A stretch of DNA of 64,000 bases from Limnobaculum parvum (GCF_003096015.2 NZ_CP029185.2:1584001-1648000), one strand, 5' to 3'; positions 34,019-43,693 are shown, counted from the stretch's first letter. Translations and numbers: made by a program. The notes: generated by a model from the letters alone, not told the origin.

Positions 34019-36607
34019 ATGGGTAAAGCGCTCGTCATTGTGGAGTCCCCGGCTAAGGCCAAAACGATTAATAAATATTTAGGAAATGACTACGTGGTTA
34101 AGTCCAGCGTTGGTCATATCCGGGATTTGCCAACGAGTGGTTCGGTAACAAAAAGCAGCGCTGTAACAAAAGGCACCAAAGTAAAAAAGGATGCTAAACA
34201 GGCGTTGGTTCACCGAATGGGAATCGATCCTTATCATGACTGGGCGGCTCATTATGAAATTTTGCCAGGTAAAGAAAAAGTCGTTGCAGAACTAAAGGCG
34301 TTAGCCGAAAAAGCCGATACTATCTATCTCGCAACCGACCTTGACCGCGAAGGGGAAGCCATAGCGTGGCACCTGCGGGAAGTGATTGGTGGTGACGATA
34401 GTCGCTATCGGCGAGTGGTGTTTAACGAAATTACTAAAAATGCGATTCGTCAGGCGTTTGAAGAGCCGGGCGAACTGAATATTGATAGAGTTAATGCTCA
34501 ACAGGCGCGTCGCTTTATGGATCGCGTCGTCGGGTATATGGTTTCTCCATTATTATGGAAAAAGATTGCCCGCGGTTTATCTGCTGGACGAGTGCAGTCT
34601 GTTGCCGTGCGTTTGGTCGTGGAACGTGAACGTGAAATCAAAGCCTTTGTCCCCGAAGAGTATTGGGAACTGCATGCGGATTTAAGTCATGGTAAAGATG
34701 TTCCTCTGCAAATGGAGGTTACTCACTTTCATGATAAAGCGTTTAAACCGGTTACCCATAATGAAACTTACGCTGCGGTAGCGCTACTGGAAAAAGCGCA
34801 TTACGAAGTGTTGGAACGTGAAGACAAACCAACCAGCAGTAAACCAAGCGCTCCCTTTATTACCTCCACATTACAGCAGGCTGCCAGTACACGTCTGGGT
34901 TTTGGCGTGAAGAAAACCATGATGATGGCTCAGCGTCTGTATGAAGCGGGTCATATCACTTATATGCGTACCGACTCTACCAACCTGAGTCAGGATGCGT
35001 TAGCGATGGTGCGCGGTTATATCACCGATAGTTTCGGTGACAAGTATTTGCCTGAGCAGCCAAATCAGTACAGCAGCAAAGAGAACTCACAAGAAGCACA
35101 CGAAGCGATTCGTCCTTCTGATGTGAATATTCAGGCTGAACAGCTAAAAGATATGGAAGCGGACGCTCAGCGTCTGTATCAGTTGATCTGGCGTCAATTT
35201 GTTTCTTGTCAGATGACACCAGCTAAATATGATTCCACTACGCTGACGGTTAAAGCGGGAGACTTCCTGCTGAAAGCTAAAGGGCGTACTCTGCGTTTTG
35301 ATGGCTGGACAAGAGTACTTCCTGCATTACGTAAGAACGATGAGGATAAAACCTTACCGGTCATCGCCGTAGGCACGACATTGAAGCTGGAACAGTTACT
35401 GCCAGCACAACACTTCACTAAACCACCTGCGCGTTTCAATGAAGCCTCGTTGGTTAAAGAGCTAGAAAAACGCGGTATTGGCCGTCCATCTACGTATGCT
35501 TCGATTATTTCGACTATTCAAGATCGCGGCTATGTTCATACGGAAAACCGCCGTTTCTATGCGGAAAAAATGGGTGAAATCGTTACTGACCGTTTGGAAG
35601 AGAACTTCCGAGACTTAATGGATTACGATTTTACCGCCCGTATGGAAAACGATCTGGATAGCGTAGCAACCAATAAAGCCTCTTGGAAAACGGTACTGAA
35701 TAATTTCTTCAGCGAGTTTAATAACCAGTTGGAAAAGGCCGAGCAGGAACCCGAAGAAGGCGGTATGCGCCCTAATCAGGTGGTGCTGACCTCTATCGAT
35801 TGTCCGACCTGTAGTCGTAATATGGGTATTCGTACTGCTAGCACCGGCGTATTTTTAGGTTGTTCTGGTTATGCTTTACCGCCTAAAGAGCGCTGTAAGC
35901 AGACTATCAACCTGATCCCTGAATCTGAGGTACTGAATGTACTTGAAGAGGATGATGCAGAAACTAACGCATTGCGTGCCCGTCACCGTTGTAAAAAATG
36001 CGGCACGGCAATGGACAGTTACCTGATCGACAATCAGCGTAAACTTCACGTTTGTGGTAATAACCCAGAATGTGATGGTTATGATATTGAAGAGGGTGAG
36101 TTCCGCATTAAAGGTTATGACGGTCCGGTGATTGAATGTGAGAAATGTGGTTCTGAAATGCACCTGAAAGTAGGGCGTTTTGGTAAGTACATGGGCTGCA
36201 CCAATGCGGATTGTAAAAATACCCGTAAGATTTTACGCAACGGTGATATTGCACCACCAAAAGAAGATCCGGTTCCATTACCAGAATTATCTTGTGAAAA
36301 ATCGGATGCCTATTTTGTGTTGCGTGACGGGGCTGCAGGGGTATTCCTAGCTGCTAACACCTTCCCTAAATCTCGCGAAACGCGGGCTCCAACGGTAGAA
36401 GAGCTGCGTCGTTTTAAAGATCGTTTACCCGAGAAGCTGAGCTATCTGGCTGATGCTCCTGTTGCCGATCCCGAAGGGAATAAAGCGATTGTTCGTTTTA
36501 GTCGGAAAACAAAGCAGCAATATGTGGCATCTGAAAAAAATGGCAAAGCGACCGGCTGGTCGGTGTTCTATGCGGATGGTAAGTGGGCTGAAGCCGCCAA
36601 AAAGTAA
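34019..36607 (+). CDS. topA: DNA topoisomerase I (omega protein) TopA
   Basis: TopA relaxes negatively supercoiled DNA by a type IA strand-passage mechanism. The 862-residue protein opens with the TOPRIM strand MGKALVIVESPAKAKTINKY and contains DLDREGE (acidic Mg site). The catalytic tyrosine is Y315 in ITYMRTDSTN. Three C-terminal zinc-ribbon repeats are visible: CPTC...C, CKKCG...CGNNPEC and CEKCG...CTNADC, followed by further nucleic-acid-binding repeats. E. coli TopA has 865 residues. Flanked by yciN and cysB as usual, with its own terminator. Confidence 0.97.
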   Translation: MGKALVIVESPAKAKTINKYLGNDYVVKSSVGHIRDLPTSGSVTKSSAVTKGTKVKKDAKQALVHRMGIDPYHDWAAHYEILPGKEKVVAELKALAEKADTIYLATDLDREGEAIAWHLREVIGGDDSRYRRVVFNEITKNAIRQAFEEPGELNIDRVNAQQARRFMDRVVGYMVSPLLWKKIARGLSAGRVQSVAVRLVVEREREIKAFVPEEYWELHADLSHGKDVPLQMEVTHFHDKAFKPVTHNETYAAVALLEKAHYEVLEREDKPTSSKPSAPFITSTLQQAASTRLGFGVKKTMMMAQRLYEAGHITYMRTDSTNLSQDALAMVRGYITDSFGDKYLPEQPNQYSSKENSQEAHEAIRPSDVNIQAEQLKDMEADAQRLYQLIWRQFVSCQMTPAKYDSTTLTVKAGDFLLKAKGRTLRFDGWTRVLPALRKNDEDKTLPVIAVGTTLKLEQLLPAQHFTKPPARFNEASLVKELEKRGIGRPSTYASIISTIQDRGYVHTENRRFYAEKMGEIVTDRLEENFRDLMDYDFTARMENDLDSVATNKASWKTVLNNFFSEFNNQLEKAEQEPEEGGMRPNQVVLTSIDCPTCSRNMGIRTASTGVFLGCSGYALPPKERCKQTINLIPESEVLNVLEEDDAETNALRARHRCKKCGTAMDSYLIDNQRKLHVCGNNPECDGYDIEEGEFRIKGYDGPVIECEKCGSEMHLKVGRFGKYMGCTNADCKNTRKILRNGDIAPPKEDPVPLPELSCEKSDAYFVLRDGAAGVFLAANTFPKSRETRAPTVEELRRFKDRLPEKLSYLADAPVADPEGNKAIVRFSRKTKQQYVASEKNGKATGWSVFYADGKWAEAAKK

Positions 36608-36645
36608 TGAAAGTTGCTGATTAAGTAGAATATTACTTGATATAT

Positions 36646-36687
36646 AACGCCCTGTGTGTCATTTAACTGCAGGGCGTTTTTATTTTT
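36646..36687 (+). terminator. Intrinsic terminator of topA
   Basis: AACGCCCTG (36646-36654) pairs perfectly with CAGGGCGTT (36670-36678), followed by a T-rich run (TTTTTATTTTTT). Confidence 0.9.
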
Positions 36688-36849
36688 TGCAAACGGTGCA
36701 CAAAATAAGTCGGATTTTTTTGGTCGCGTTTCTAACACCTGAGTAAACCTTCAGTGGTGTGATGAGAGGGATGTTTTCACTGAACTGGACAATGGAATAT
36801 AACTTTATATTTTCAGTATTGAGATACTTGTTAAGTGGTGGTGTAAAGC

Positions 36850-37824
36850 ATGAAATTACAACAGCTTCGCTATATTGTTGAAGTGGTTAATCATAATCTT
36901 AACGTTTCTTCTACAGCCGAGCGCCTCTATACCTCGCAGCCCGGCATCAGCAAGCAAGTTCGAATGCTGGAAGATGAACTGGGCATCCAAATTTTTACCC
37001 GCAGCGGTAAACATTTAACCGAAGTGACTCCCGCAGGGCAGGAAGTGGTACGTATTGCCCGTGAAGTGTTATCCAAAATCGACGCTATTAAGTCGGTTGC
37101 GGGTGAGCATACTTATCCCGATCAAGGTTCTCTGTATGTGGCTACGACCCATACTCAGGCACGTTATGCGTTGCCAAAAACGATTAAAACCTTTATTGAG
37201 CGCTACCCTAAAGTTTCGTTGCATATGCATCAGGGATCGCCAACCCAGATAGCTGAAGCGGTATCCAAAGGTAATGCCGATTTTGCTATTGCGACAGAAG
37301 CGCTGCATTTGTACGAAGATTTGGTTATGTTGCCCTGTTATCACTGGAATCGAGCGATCGTTGTGAAGTCCGATCATCCATTAGCTAATAAGAAGCAAGT
37401 CAGTATTAAAGAGTTGGCTGAATATCAACTGGTGACCTATACCTTCGGCTTTACGGGGCGTTCTGAATTAGATATTGCTTTTAGCCGGGCAGGGCTAACG
37501 CCGAAAATTGTCTTCACCGCCACTGATGCGGATGTGATTAAAACTTACGTTCGTTTAGGTTTAGGCGTTGGTGTATTGGCAAACATGGCGGTAGACCCCA
37601 TTGAAGACCCTGATTTAGTCGCGTTGGATGCCAGCCATATCTTTTCTCACAGCACCACAAAAATAGGTTTCCGCCGTACCACGTTCTTGCGTAGCTATAT
37701 GTACAGCTTTATTGAGGGTTTTGCTCCGCATTTAACGCGTGACATCGTGGATAAAGCAGTGGCAGCAAAAACGCCGGAGGAGCTTGATGAGCTGTTTAAA
37801 AATGTTGAGTTACCGGTGAGATAA
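36850..37824 (+). CDS. cysB: LysR-type cysteine regulon activator CysB
   Basis: CysB activates sulfate assimilation and cysteine biosynthesis genes in response to N-acetylserine. The 324-residue protein (same length as E. coli) starts MKLQQLRYIVEVVNHNLNVS with a winged helix-turn-helix in residues 1-60 (SSTAERLYTSQPGISKQVR) and an inducer-binding domain with ATTHTQARYALP and TFGFTGRSELD. It lies between topA and ribA in conserved order and converges on ribA at a bidirectional terminator. Confidence 0.96.
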   Translation: MKLQQLRYIVEVVNHNLNVSSTAERLYTSQPGISKQVRMLEDELGIQIFTRSGKHLTEVTPAGQEVVRIAREVLSKIDAIKSVAGEHTYPDQGSLYVATTHTQARYALPKTIKTFIERYPKVSLHMHQGSPTQIAEAVSKGNADFAIATEALHLYEDLVMLPCYHWNRAIVVKSDHPLANKKQVSIKELAEYQLVTYTFGFTGRSELDIAFSRAGLTPKIVFTATDADVIKTYVRLGLGVGVLANMAVDPIEDPDLVALDASHIFSHSTTKIGFRRTTFLRSYMYSFIEGFAPHLTRDIVDKAVAAKTPEELDELFKNVELPVR

Positions 37825-37858
37825 TATCCAGCGATAGAATATTTAAGAATAGAAAGAT

Positions 37859-37883
37859 AAAGCCCGCCAAAACGGCGGGCTTT
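37859..37883. terminator. Bidirectional terminator between cysB and ribA
   Basis: AAAGCCCGCC (37859-37868) pairs perfectly with GGCGGGCTTT (37874-37883) over AAAAC. The symmetrical A/T flanks serve both converging genes. Confidence 0.9.
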
Positions 37884-37903
37884 ATCTTTTGTTGCAGTGC
37901 AAA

Positions 37904-38494
37904 CTATTTTGTCAGCAGATGCCCCATCTTGGTGGCTTTAGTATCCAAATACTTTTCATTTTTAGGATTACGTCCAACCTGCAGTGGCACTCGCTCAACG
38001 ATATTGATACCGGCGTCGGATAGAATCTCAACTTTCTTCGGGTTATTGGTTAGCAGGCGTACAGAGTCAACATTCAGCAATTTGAACATATCTGCACACA
38101 GGGTAAAGTCACGCTCATCGGCAGCAAAACCTAATTGATGGTTTGCTTCAACCGTATCGGCCCCTTTATCTTGAAGGGCGTAGGCGCGGATTTTATTCAA
38201 CAGGCCAATATTACGACCTTCTTGACGGTGATAGAGCAGAATACCGCGGCCTTCTTCAGCAATATGCTGCAATGCAGCTTCAAGCTGAAAACCACAATCA
38301 CAGCGTAAACTGAATAGCGCATCGCCAGTCAGACATTCTGAATGGATTCGGGCTAATACAGGTTTTGGATCGCTGACGTCACCAAATACCAATGCTACAT
38401 GGTCATGCCCTGTGGCCAGCTCTTCAAAACCGACCATCAGAAAATCGCCCCATGGTGTCGGTAATTTGGCCTCTGCCACTCTTTTTAGCTGCAT
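37904..38494 (-). CDS. ribA: GTP cyclohydrolase II RibA
   Basis: RibA catalyses the first committed step of riboflavin synthesis, opening GTP to a diaminopyrimidine with release of formate. It has 196 residues from ATG 38494 (MQLKRVAEAKLPTPWG), preceded by GGAGAG; an in-frame ATG four codons upstream lacks this site. Zinc cysteines are in CLTGDALFSLRCDCG, and the catalytic and GTP-binding segments YHRQEGRNIGLLNKI and NNPKKVEIL are present. Length equals E. coli RibA. Confidence 0.96.
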   Translation of the reverse strand: MQLKRVAEAKLPTPWGDFLMVGFEELATGHDHVALVFGDVSDPKPVLARIHSECLTGDALFSLRCDCGFQLEAALQHIAEEGRGILLYHRQEGRNIGLLNKIRAYALQDKGADTVEANHQLGFAADERDFTLCADMFKLLNVDSVRLLTNNPKKVEILSDAGINIVERVPLQVGRNPKNEKYLDTKATKMGHLLTK

Positions 38495-38744
38495 GATACT
38501 CTCCAATAACCTATTGCTACGTTATGAACCCTGTTATTTTGCGAAGATACGGTAAAAATAAACAGAAATTCTAATGCGTATGACTTTATTAGTCTGATAA
38601 AGCGTATCAGTATAATCTAATCAAACGAATTTTGTTGCTGAATAGTTAAGAAAAAATCAGCCGAGTCGGGATGGTATTTTTGCGCTTTTAGCCATTTTTG
38701 TGGGATTATAGACCACTGTTGTGATATCAGAACTGAGACGGAAC

Positions 38745-39500
38745 ATGCTAAGTGGGCTTGCAAAGCGAATATTTATTGGGGTTTTAGTTCTGTTGGTGAT
38801 GCCAGTATTTGTCTGGCTTATTGATTGGACATGGACACCTAATGAAGATAATCCTACGCTTAAACCATTATTCTGGATGACAGAGACAGCCAGTTCTCCT
38901 TGGGGAGCAATTACCAGTGTGGTGCTGGCGCTATGGTTTGTCTGGCGTTTGCGACTTGTATTTAAGCCAAGTGCTTTGCTGATAGTCATACTGATGGTGG
39001 CTATCGTTGGTGGACAGGGGATAAAATCAGTCATTAAAGAAACAATGGAAGAGCCTCGACCATTTGTTCTTTGGATGGAAGGTGAGTTTCAGGTTGATGA
39101 TCACGCATTTTATGCGTTACCGCGCAAAGAGCGTGCCCGCATTGTGGAACAACACCTTAAAGGTGAAGAACGTGTTCCACCTTGGTTATCTAAACACTGG
39201 GAAAGAGAAACAGGCTACTCATTTCCATCAGGCCATACGTTGTTTACCTCTACCTGGGCGCTGTTGGGGCTGGGAATGCTGTTTCCTCGCCGTCGCTATA
39301 TCAGTGTGGTTGTATTGATGACTTGGGCGATTACAGTCGCAGGGAGCCGGTTGTTGCTCGGAATGCACTGGCCAGAAGATTTAATTGTTTCGGTTTTATT
39401 GAGTGGCTTATTTGCTTTTCTGGCCTGTTGGGTTGCAGAGTTTCGAGTGTTTTCTCCTAAACCAACGGCAGTCACTACCCGCGAAAAGTGCGAAGAATAG
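38745..39500 (+). CDS. pgpB: Phosphatidylglycerophosphatase B PgpB
   Basis: PgpB is an integral PAP2-type phosphatase acting on phosphatidylglycerol-phosphate and undecaprenyl pyrophosphate, so it serves both phospholipid synthesis and cell-wall carrier recycling. Three PAP2 motifs are visible: KETMEEPRP, YSFPSGHT and SRLLLGMHWPEDL. About six membrane helices are expected, with the large loop between helices 2 and 3 in the periplasm. ATG 38745 gives 251 residues (E. coli 254); the GTG at 38721 has no ribosome-binding site. It precedes lapAB as in E. coli. Confidence 0.94.
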   Translation: MLSGLAKRIFIGVLVLLVMPVFVWLIDWTWTPNEDNPTLKPLFWMTETASSPWGAITSVVLALWFVWRLRLVFKPSALLIVILMVAIVGGQGIKSVIKETMEEPRPFVLWMEGEFQVDDHAFYALPRKERARIVEQHLKGEERVPPWLSKHWERETGYSFPSGHTLFTSTWALLGLGMLFPRRRYISVVVLMTWAITVAGSRLLLGMHWPEDLIVSVLLSGLFAFLACWVAEFRVFSPKPTAVTTREKCEE

Positions 39501-39701
39501 CGAATACAAAACGATACTATTCGCCACGAGTCACCAGAGTCAGTAAGATGGTGTGATAGTATTATTAGACGATATCAGCGATAAACAGCCCACGGATAAA
39601 AAGAGAGATTTTCTATCTGTAAGTAGAAATGCTAAGTTATAGAACATTAATCAAGTATTCTTGGTATAATTCATCCGTTTATCTCTATTTTGGATAGCAT
39701 T

Positions 39702-40022
39702 GTGAAATATTTAATAATTGGACTTATCGTCATTGTTATTTTGGTTATCTCAGTAACATTAGGCGCACATAATGAGCAAGTTGTCACATTCAACTTCCTG
39801 ATTGCTAAGGGTGACTATACTTTGTCCACTCTGCTAGCAGTATTATTTGGCGGTGGTTTTATTCTGGGGTGGTTAGTCAGCGGCCTGTTTTATCTGCGTT
39901 TGCGCTTGCGTTTAGGCCGTGCGGAACGTCAGATCAAACGCTTACAGCAAGCGGCAATACCTTCCTCGTCACCGGTCAGCGAGCCTGCCCCCGTGGCGTT
40001 GCCGCAATCCATAAAGGAATAA
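39702..40022 (+). CDS. lapA: Lipopolysaccharide assembly protein A LapA (YciS)
   Basis: A small inner-membrane protein with two helices (residues about 3-22 and 44-67), co-transcribed with LapB and tied to control of LPS synthesis. The predicted start is GTG 39702, yielding MKYLIIGLIVIVILVISVTLG, which aligns with E. coli LapA; an in-frame TTG at 39690 would add four residues. It has 106 residues, with an arginine-rich segment after helix 2 and a short low-complexity tail. lapB starts 6 bp downstream. Confidence 0.92.
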   Translation: MKYLIIGLIVIVILVISVTLGAHNEQVVTFNFLIAKGDYTLSTLLAVLFGGGFILGWLVSGLFYLRLRLRLGRAERQIKRLQQAAIPSSSPVSEPAPVALPQSIKE

Positions 40023-40028
40023 GGCTGT

Positions 40029-41198
40029 ATGCTAGAACTGCTGTTTCTGTTGTTGCCCGTAGCTGCCGCATACGGCTGGTATATGGGCCGAAGAGGCGCA
40101 CAACAGGAGCGGCAGCAGGAAGCGAATAAACTGTCCCGTGGTTATGTGGACGGGGTTAACTTCCTGCTTTCTAACCAACAAGATAAAGCCGTTGATCTCT
40201 TTGTCGACATGTTAAAAGAGGACGGCGGCGCTTTTGAAGCCCACCTGACGCTAGGCAACTTATTCCGTTCTCGGGGTGAAGTTGACCGAGCTATCCGTAT
40301 CCACCAGTCTTTGATTGAGAGTGCTTCCCTTGCGTTTGAACAGCGTTTGTTGGTTACTCAGCAATTAGGCTGGGACTATATGGCAGCAGGTCTCTACGAT
40401 CGTGCTGAACAGATGTTCATCCAGTTAATCAATGAAGCAGACTTTCGTGTTCCTGCATTGAAGCAGTTGCTGATTATTTATCAGGCAACCAGCGATTGGC
40501 AGCAGGCGATAGAGATGGCTGAAAAATTGGTTAAAGCCGGAAAAGATGAGTTTCGTCTTCAGATTGCTCATTTTTATTGTGAATTAGCTTTGCAAGCGAT
40601 GGGTTCTGATGATCTGGATAAAGCGATGGGGTTGCTGAAAAGAGCCGCATCGGCCGATAAGAGTTGTGCCCGGGTATCGATTATGTCTGGCCGTATTTGG
40701 ATTGCTCGCGGTGACGATACTAAAGCGATTAATGAGCTTGAACGAGTGATTGATCAGGATAAAGATTTTGTCAGTGAGACCATTTCTATGCTGTATGAGT
40801 GCTATCAACGATTACAGCAGCCTGAGCGTTGGATAGAGTACCTGAAGCGTTGTGTGGCAGAAAATACCGGCTCAGAAGCAGAATTAAAACTAGCAGATAT
40901 GTTGGAGCAAACTGAGGGGCGGGATGCCGCTCAAACCTACATTAACCGTCAGTTACAGCTTCATCCCACCACCCGAGGTTTTTATCGCCTGATGGATTAC
41001 CAATTGGCGGAAGCAGAAGAAGGGCGAGCTAAAGAGAGCCTGCTCGTTTTACGCGAAATGGTCGGTGAACAAATTCGTATCCGCCCTCGTTATCGCTGTG
41101 AAAAGTGTGGGCTGGTGGCTAATTCGCTTTACTGGCACTGTCCCTCTTGTCGGGCATGGTCTACGGTGAAGCCTATTCGTGGATTAGATGGTCAATAA
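40029..41198 (+). CDS. lapB: Lipopolysaccharide assembly protein B LapB (YciM)
   Basis: LapB is a membrane-anchored TPR protein that recruits LpxC to the protease FtsH, limiting lipid A synthesis. It has 389 residues, the same as E. coli. Residues 1-20 form the anchor (MLELLFLLLPVAAAYGWYMG), TPR repeats fill most of 35-330, and a rubredoxin-like metal knuckle lies at the C-terminus (CEKCG...HCPSC). It overlaps the lapA transcription unit and ends at an intrinsic terminator before pyrF. Confidence 0.96.
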   Translation: MLELLFLLLPVAAAYGWYMGRRGAQQERQQEANKLSRGYVDGVNFLLSNQQDKAVDLFVDMLKEDGGAFEAHLTLGNLFRSRGEVDRAIRIHQSLIESASLAFEQRLLVTQQLGWDYMAAGLYDRAEQMFIQLINEADFRVPALKQLLIIYQATSDWQQAIEMAEKLVKAGKDEFRLQIAHFYCELALQAMGSDDLDKAMGLLKRAASADKSCARVSIMSGRIWIARGDDTKAINELERVIDQDKDFVSETISMLYECYQRLQQPERWIEYLKRCVAENTGSEAELKLADMLEQTEGRDAAQTYINRQLQLHPTTRGFYRLMDYQLAEAEEGRAKESLLVLREMVGEQIRIRPRYRCEKCGLVANSLYWHCPSCRAWSTVKPIRGLDGQ

Positions 41199-41208
41199 AC
41201 AGATGATA

Positions 41209-41233
41209 GCCTGATAGCGATCGGGCTTTTTTA
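41209..41233 (+). terminator. Intrinsic terminator of lapAB
   Basis: AGCCTGAT (41209-41216) pairs with ATCGGGCT (41221-41228), with one G-T pair, over a 4-nt loop and is followed by T residues to 41233. It lies directly before the pyrF leader. Confidence 0.75.
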
Positions 41234-41259
41234 GTAAGAATGCATTACAGGAAAACAGT

Positions 41260-41961
41260 ATGTCGATGTCGACTTCACCCATAATTGTTGCTCTGGATTA
41301 CGATAATCAACGCTCAGCCCTTGAACTGGCCGATAAAATAGAGCCTAAAGATTGCCGGCTGAAAATTGGTAAAGAGATGTTTTCTCTGTGTGGTCCTGAA
41401 TTGGTACGTGAGTTACATCAGCGTGGTTTTGATATTTTTCTGGATTTGAAGTTTCATGATATTCCCAATACGGTAGCGAAGAGTGTTGCCGCGGCGGCTG
41501 AGTTGGGCGTTTGGATGGTCGATGTGCACGCCAGCGGTGGCGCTCGTATGTTGGAAGCCGCAAAGAAAGCACTTTTGCCTTATGGTGATTCTGCGCCTAA
41601 GCTAATTGCCGTGACGGTATTAACCAGTATGGATGAGAGCGATTTACGGGGCATTGGAATTACCTCTTCGCTGGAAGAGCATGCAGAAAGGCTGGCTCGA
41701 TTAGCAAAAGAGAATGGCCTTGATGGCGTCGTGTGTTCAGCGCATGAAGCTCGCCATTTGAAATCATTGTTTGGTCCGGCATTCCAGTTAGTTACCCCAG
41801 GAATTCGTCCTGTAGGTAGCGATATTGGAGATCAGCGTCGTGTAATGACGCCGCCACAGGCTTTAGATGCAGGCGTCGACTATATGGTTATTGGTCGTCC
41901 TATTACACAGTCAGCTAATCCTGCACAGGCACTACAGAATATTCTGACCAGCTTGGCATAA
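41260..41961 (+). CDS. pyrF: Orotidine-5'-phosphate decarboxylase PyrF
   Basis: PyrF performs the last step of UMP synthesis, decarboxylating OMP. The 233-residue TIM-barrel contains the catalytic LDLKFHDIPNT, the phosphate-binding GVDYMVIGRPIT and the flexible-loop region TPGIRPVGSDIGDQRR. ATG 41260 is preceded by ACAGGA; a second ATG two codons later is less likely. It is shorter than E. coli PyrF (245) only at the N-terminus. yciH follows 16 bp downstream, forming an operon. Confidence 0.96.
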   Translation: MSMSTSPIIVALDYDNQRSALELADKIEPKDCRLKIGKEMFSLCGPELVRELHQRGFDIFLDLKFHDIPNTVAKSVAAAAELGVWMVDVHASGGARMLEAAKKALLPYGDSAPKLIAVTVLTSMDESDLRGIGITSSLEEHAERLARLAKENGLDGVVCSAHEARHLKSLFGPAFQLVTPGIRPVGSDIGDQRRVMTPPQALDAGVDYMVIGRPITQSANPAQALQNILTSLA

Positions 41962-41977
41962 TTTATATGGCACGATC

Positions 41978-42304
41978 ATGACAGATAATAATAGTCGTTT
42001 AGTCTACTCTACTGACTCTGGGCGAATTACCCAGGAAGAAGTTAAAGTTGAACGTCCAAAAGGCGATGGTGTTGTCAGAATTCAACGACAAACCAGCGGA
42101 CGTAAAGGAAAAGGTGTTTGCATTATCACCGGTTTGGATATTGACGATGCCGAATTGCAGAAACTGGCTGCCGAGCTAAAGAAAAAATGCGGTTGCGGTG
42201 GTGCAGTGAAAGACGGCCTGATTGAAATTCAAGGTGATAAACGCGATGAGTTAAAAGTGCTGCTAGAATATAAAGGATTCAAAGTTAAACTTGCCGGTGG
42301 CTAA
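41978..42304 (+). CDS. yciH: YciH, SUI1/eIF1-like translation factor homologue
   Basis: A 108-residue protein, the same length as E. coli YciH, belonging to the SUI1/eIF1 family. Family core GKGVCIITGLDIDD and CGCGGAVKDGLIEIQGD are visible. It can influence initiation fidelity in vitro and may act in translation under stress; its cellular role is not settled. Co-directional with pyrF. After it the window departs from E. coli order, joining directly to msrC-proQ-prc-htpX. Confidence 0.94.
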   Translation: MTDNNSRLVYSTDSGRITQEEVKVERPKGDGVVRIQRQTSGRKGKGVCIITGLDIDDAELQKLAAELKKKCGCGGAVKDGLIEIQGDKRDELKVLLEYKGFKVKLAGG

Positions 42305-42386
42305 GTTTACCTACTGATTTTTGGAATGATATCTCACCTTTGCGGTTAAATATCTGTCAGTTTGCTTTGTCGTTTATGTTGATAAA

Positions 42387-42845
42387 ATGAATAAAAAAGC
42401 GTTTTATACTGAGTTGCACCGAGACTTGGCCGCCCTGATTACAGGGGAGCCGAATCTGATAGCGACATTTGCTAATGCGAGTGCATTATTATTTGAGCGA
42501 CTGGAAGCGGTTAACTGGGCTGGTTTCTACCTGTTGCAAGGTGATGAACTGGTGCTTGGACCGTTTCAGGGAAAGATTGCCTGTACGCGAATTCCTGTTG
42601 GTCGGGGTGTGTGCGGTACGGCGGTTGAAGAAAATCGAATTCAACGTATTGATGATGTTCATCAATTTGAAGGACACATTGCCTGTGATAGCGCAAGCAA
42701 TGCGGAGATAGTGTTACCTGTTTATCAGGGAAGTCACATTATCGCTGTTTTAGATATAGATAGTACAGTATTTGGTCGTTTTGATAGTGATGATCAACAA
42801 GGTCTGGAAAAAGTTGCTACACTGCTTTCTCAGCATATCAGCTAA
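42387..42845 (+). CDS. msrC: Free methionine-(R)-sulfoxide reductase MsrC (YebR)
   Basis: A GAF-domain enzyme that reduces free Met-R-sulfoxide. The 152-residue protein carries the three family cysteines at C66, C76 and C100 within ACTRIPVGRGVCG and GHIACDSASNAEIV, plus DIDSTVFGRFDSDD. It is shorter than the E. coli protein at the C-terminus (about 13 residues), beyond the GAF core, so activity is likely retained. It is located directly upstream of proQ as in E. coli. Confidence 0.93.
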   Translation: MNKKAFYTELHRDLAALITGEPNLIATFANASALLFERLEAVNWAGFYLLQGDELVLGPFQGKIACTRIPVGRGVCGTAVEENRIQRIDDVHQFEGHIACDSASNAEIVLPVYQGSHIIAVLDIDSTVFGRFDSDDQQGLEKVATLLSQHIS

Positions 42846-42978
42846 TATTTACAGACGGTTATCATCATTAGTTTAAACTTGAAGTGCGGATAACGTAGCT
42901 TTTACTGAAAGCGTGATTATAATGACGCGTAATCTACGCCTGCGCTTTTGGGTGAGTTCGTTGTAATCAGGAAATTTC

Positions 42979-43674
42979 ATGGAAAATCAACCTAAGTTGA
43001 ACAGCAGTAAAGAAGTGATTGCCTTTCTGGCAGAAAAATTCCCGCTTTGTTTTACCCTTGAGGGTGAAGCAAGGCCGCTGAAAATTGGAATCTTTCAGGA
43101 TGTTGTAACCCGACTGCCTGAAGAGACCTTATTCAGTAAAACACAACTACGTACTGCGTTACGCTTATATACGTCCAGTTGGCGTTATCTGCACGGTCTA
43201 AAATTAAATGCTCAACGTGTTGATTTAGATGGTGCGGACTGTGGCCTGCTGGAAGAACAGCACGTGGAGCATGCACGTAAGCAACTGGAAGAGGCGAAAG
43301 CCCGAGTTCAGGCTCAGCGTGCAGCACAGCGTAAGGAATCAGGAGACGCTCCTCAGGCTCGCCGTCCTCGTCCTGCCGCTAGAAAAGCGACATCGGATAG
43401 CAAAACGGCTCAGCCATCGTCTCAACCAAAAGCGAAGGCAAAACCGGCTCCGACACGTGCTACGACCACAGAACCTGCGGTTAAAGTGACTGAAAAATTC
43501 CGTCCAGCTTCTGTTGCTGATATTGCTGCGCTTAAAACCGGGCAAAATGTCAAAGTACGTGCAGGGCAGAGCGCTATGGATGCAACCGTTCTCGAAATTG
43601 CTAAAGATGGCGTTCGGGTGCAACTCGCTTCAGGTTTAGCTATGCTGGTTCGAGCAGAGCATTTACAGTTTTAA
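42979..43674 (+). CDS. proQ: RNA chaperone ProQ
   Basis: ProQ is a global small-RNA and 3'-UTR binding protein, first known for affecting ProP osmoregulation. The 231-residue protein has a FinO-like RNA-binding domain (1 to about 120, with FPLCFTLEGEARPLKIGIF and RLYTSSWRYLHGLK), a long Ala/Lys/Pro/Arg-rich linker (about 125-175), and a C-terminal Tudor-like domain (KTGQNVKVRAGQSAMDATV). It has the same domain order and nearly the same length as E. coli (232). prc begins 19 bp after its stop. Confidence 0.95.
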   Translation: MENQPKLNSSKEVIAFLAEKFPLCFTLEGEARPLKIGIFQDVVTRLPEETLFSKTQLRTALRLYTSSWRYLHGLKLNAQRVDLDGADCGLLEEQHVEHARKQLEEAKARVQAQRAAQRKESGDAPQARRPRPAARKATSDSKTAQPSSQPKAKAKPAPTRATTTEPAVKVTEKFRPASVADIAALKTGQNVKVRAGQSAMDATVLEIAKDGVRVQLASGLAMLVRAEHLQF

Positions 43675-43693
43675 GTTGGAGGTCAGCCAGAGC

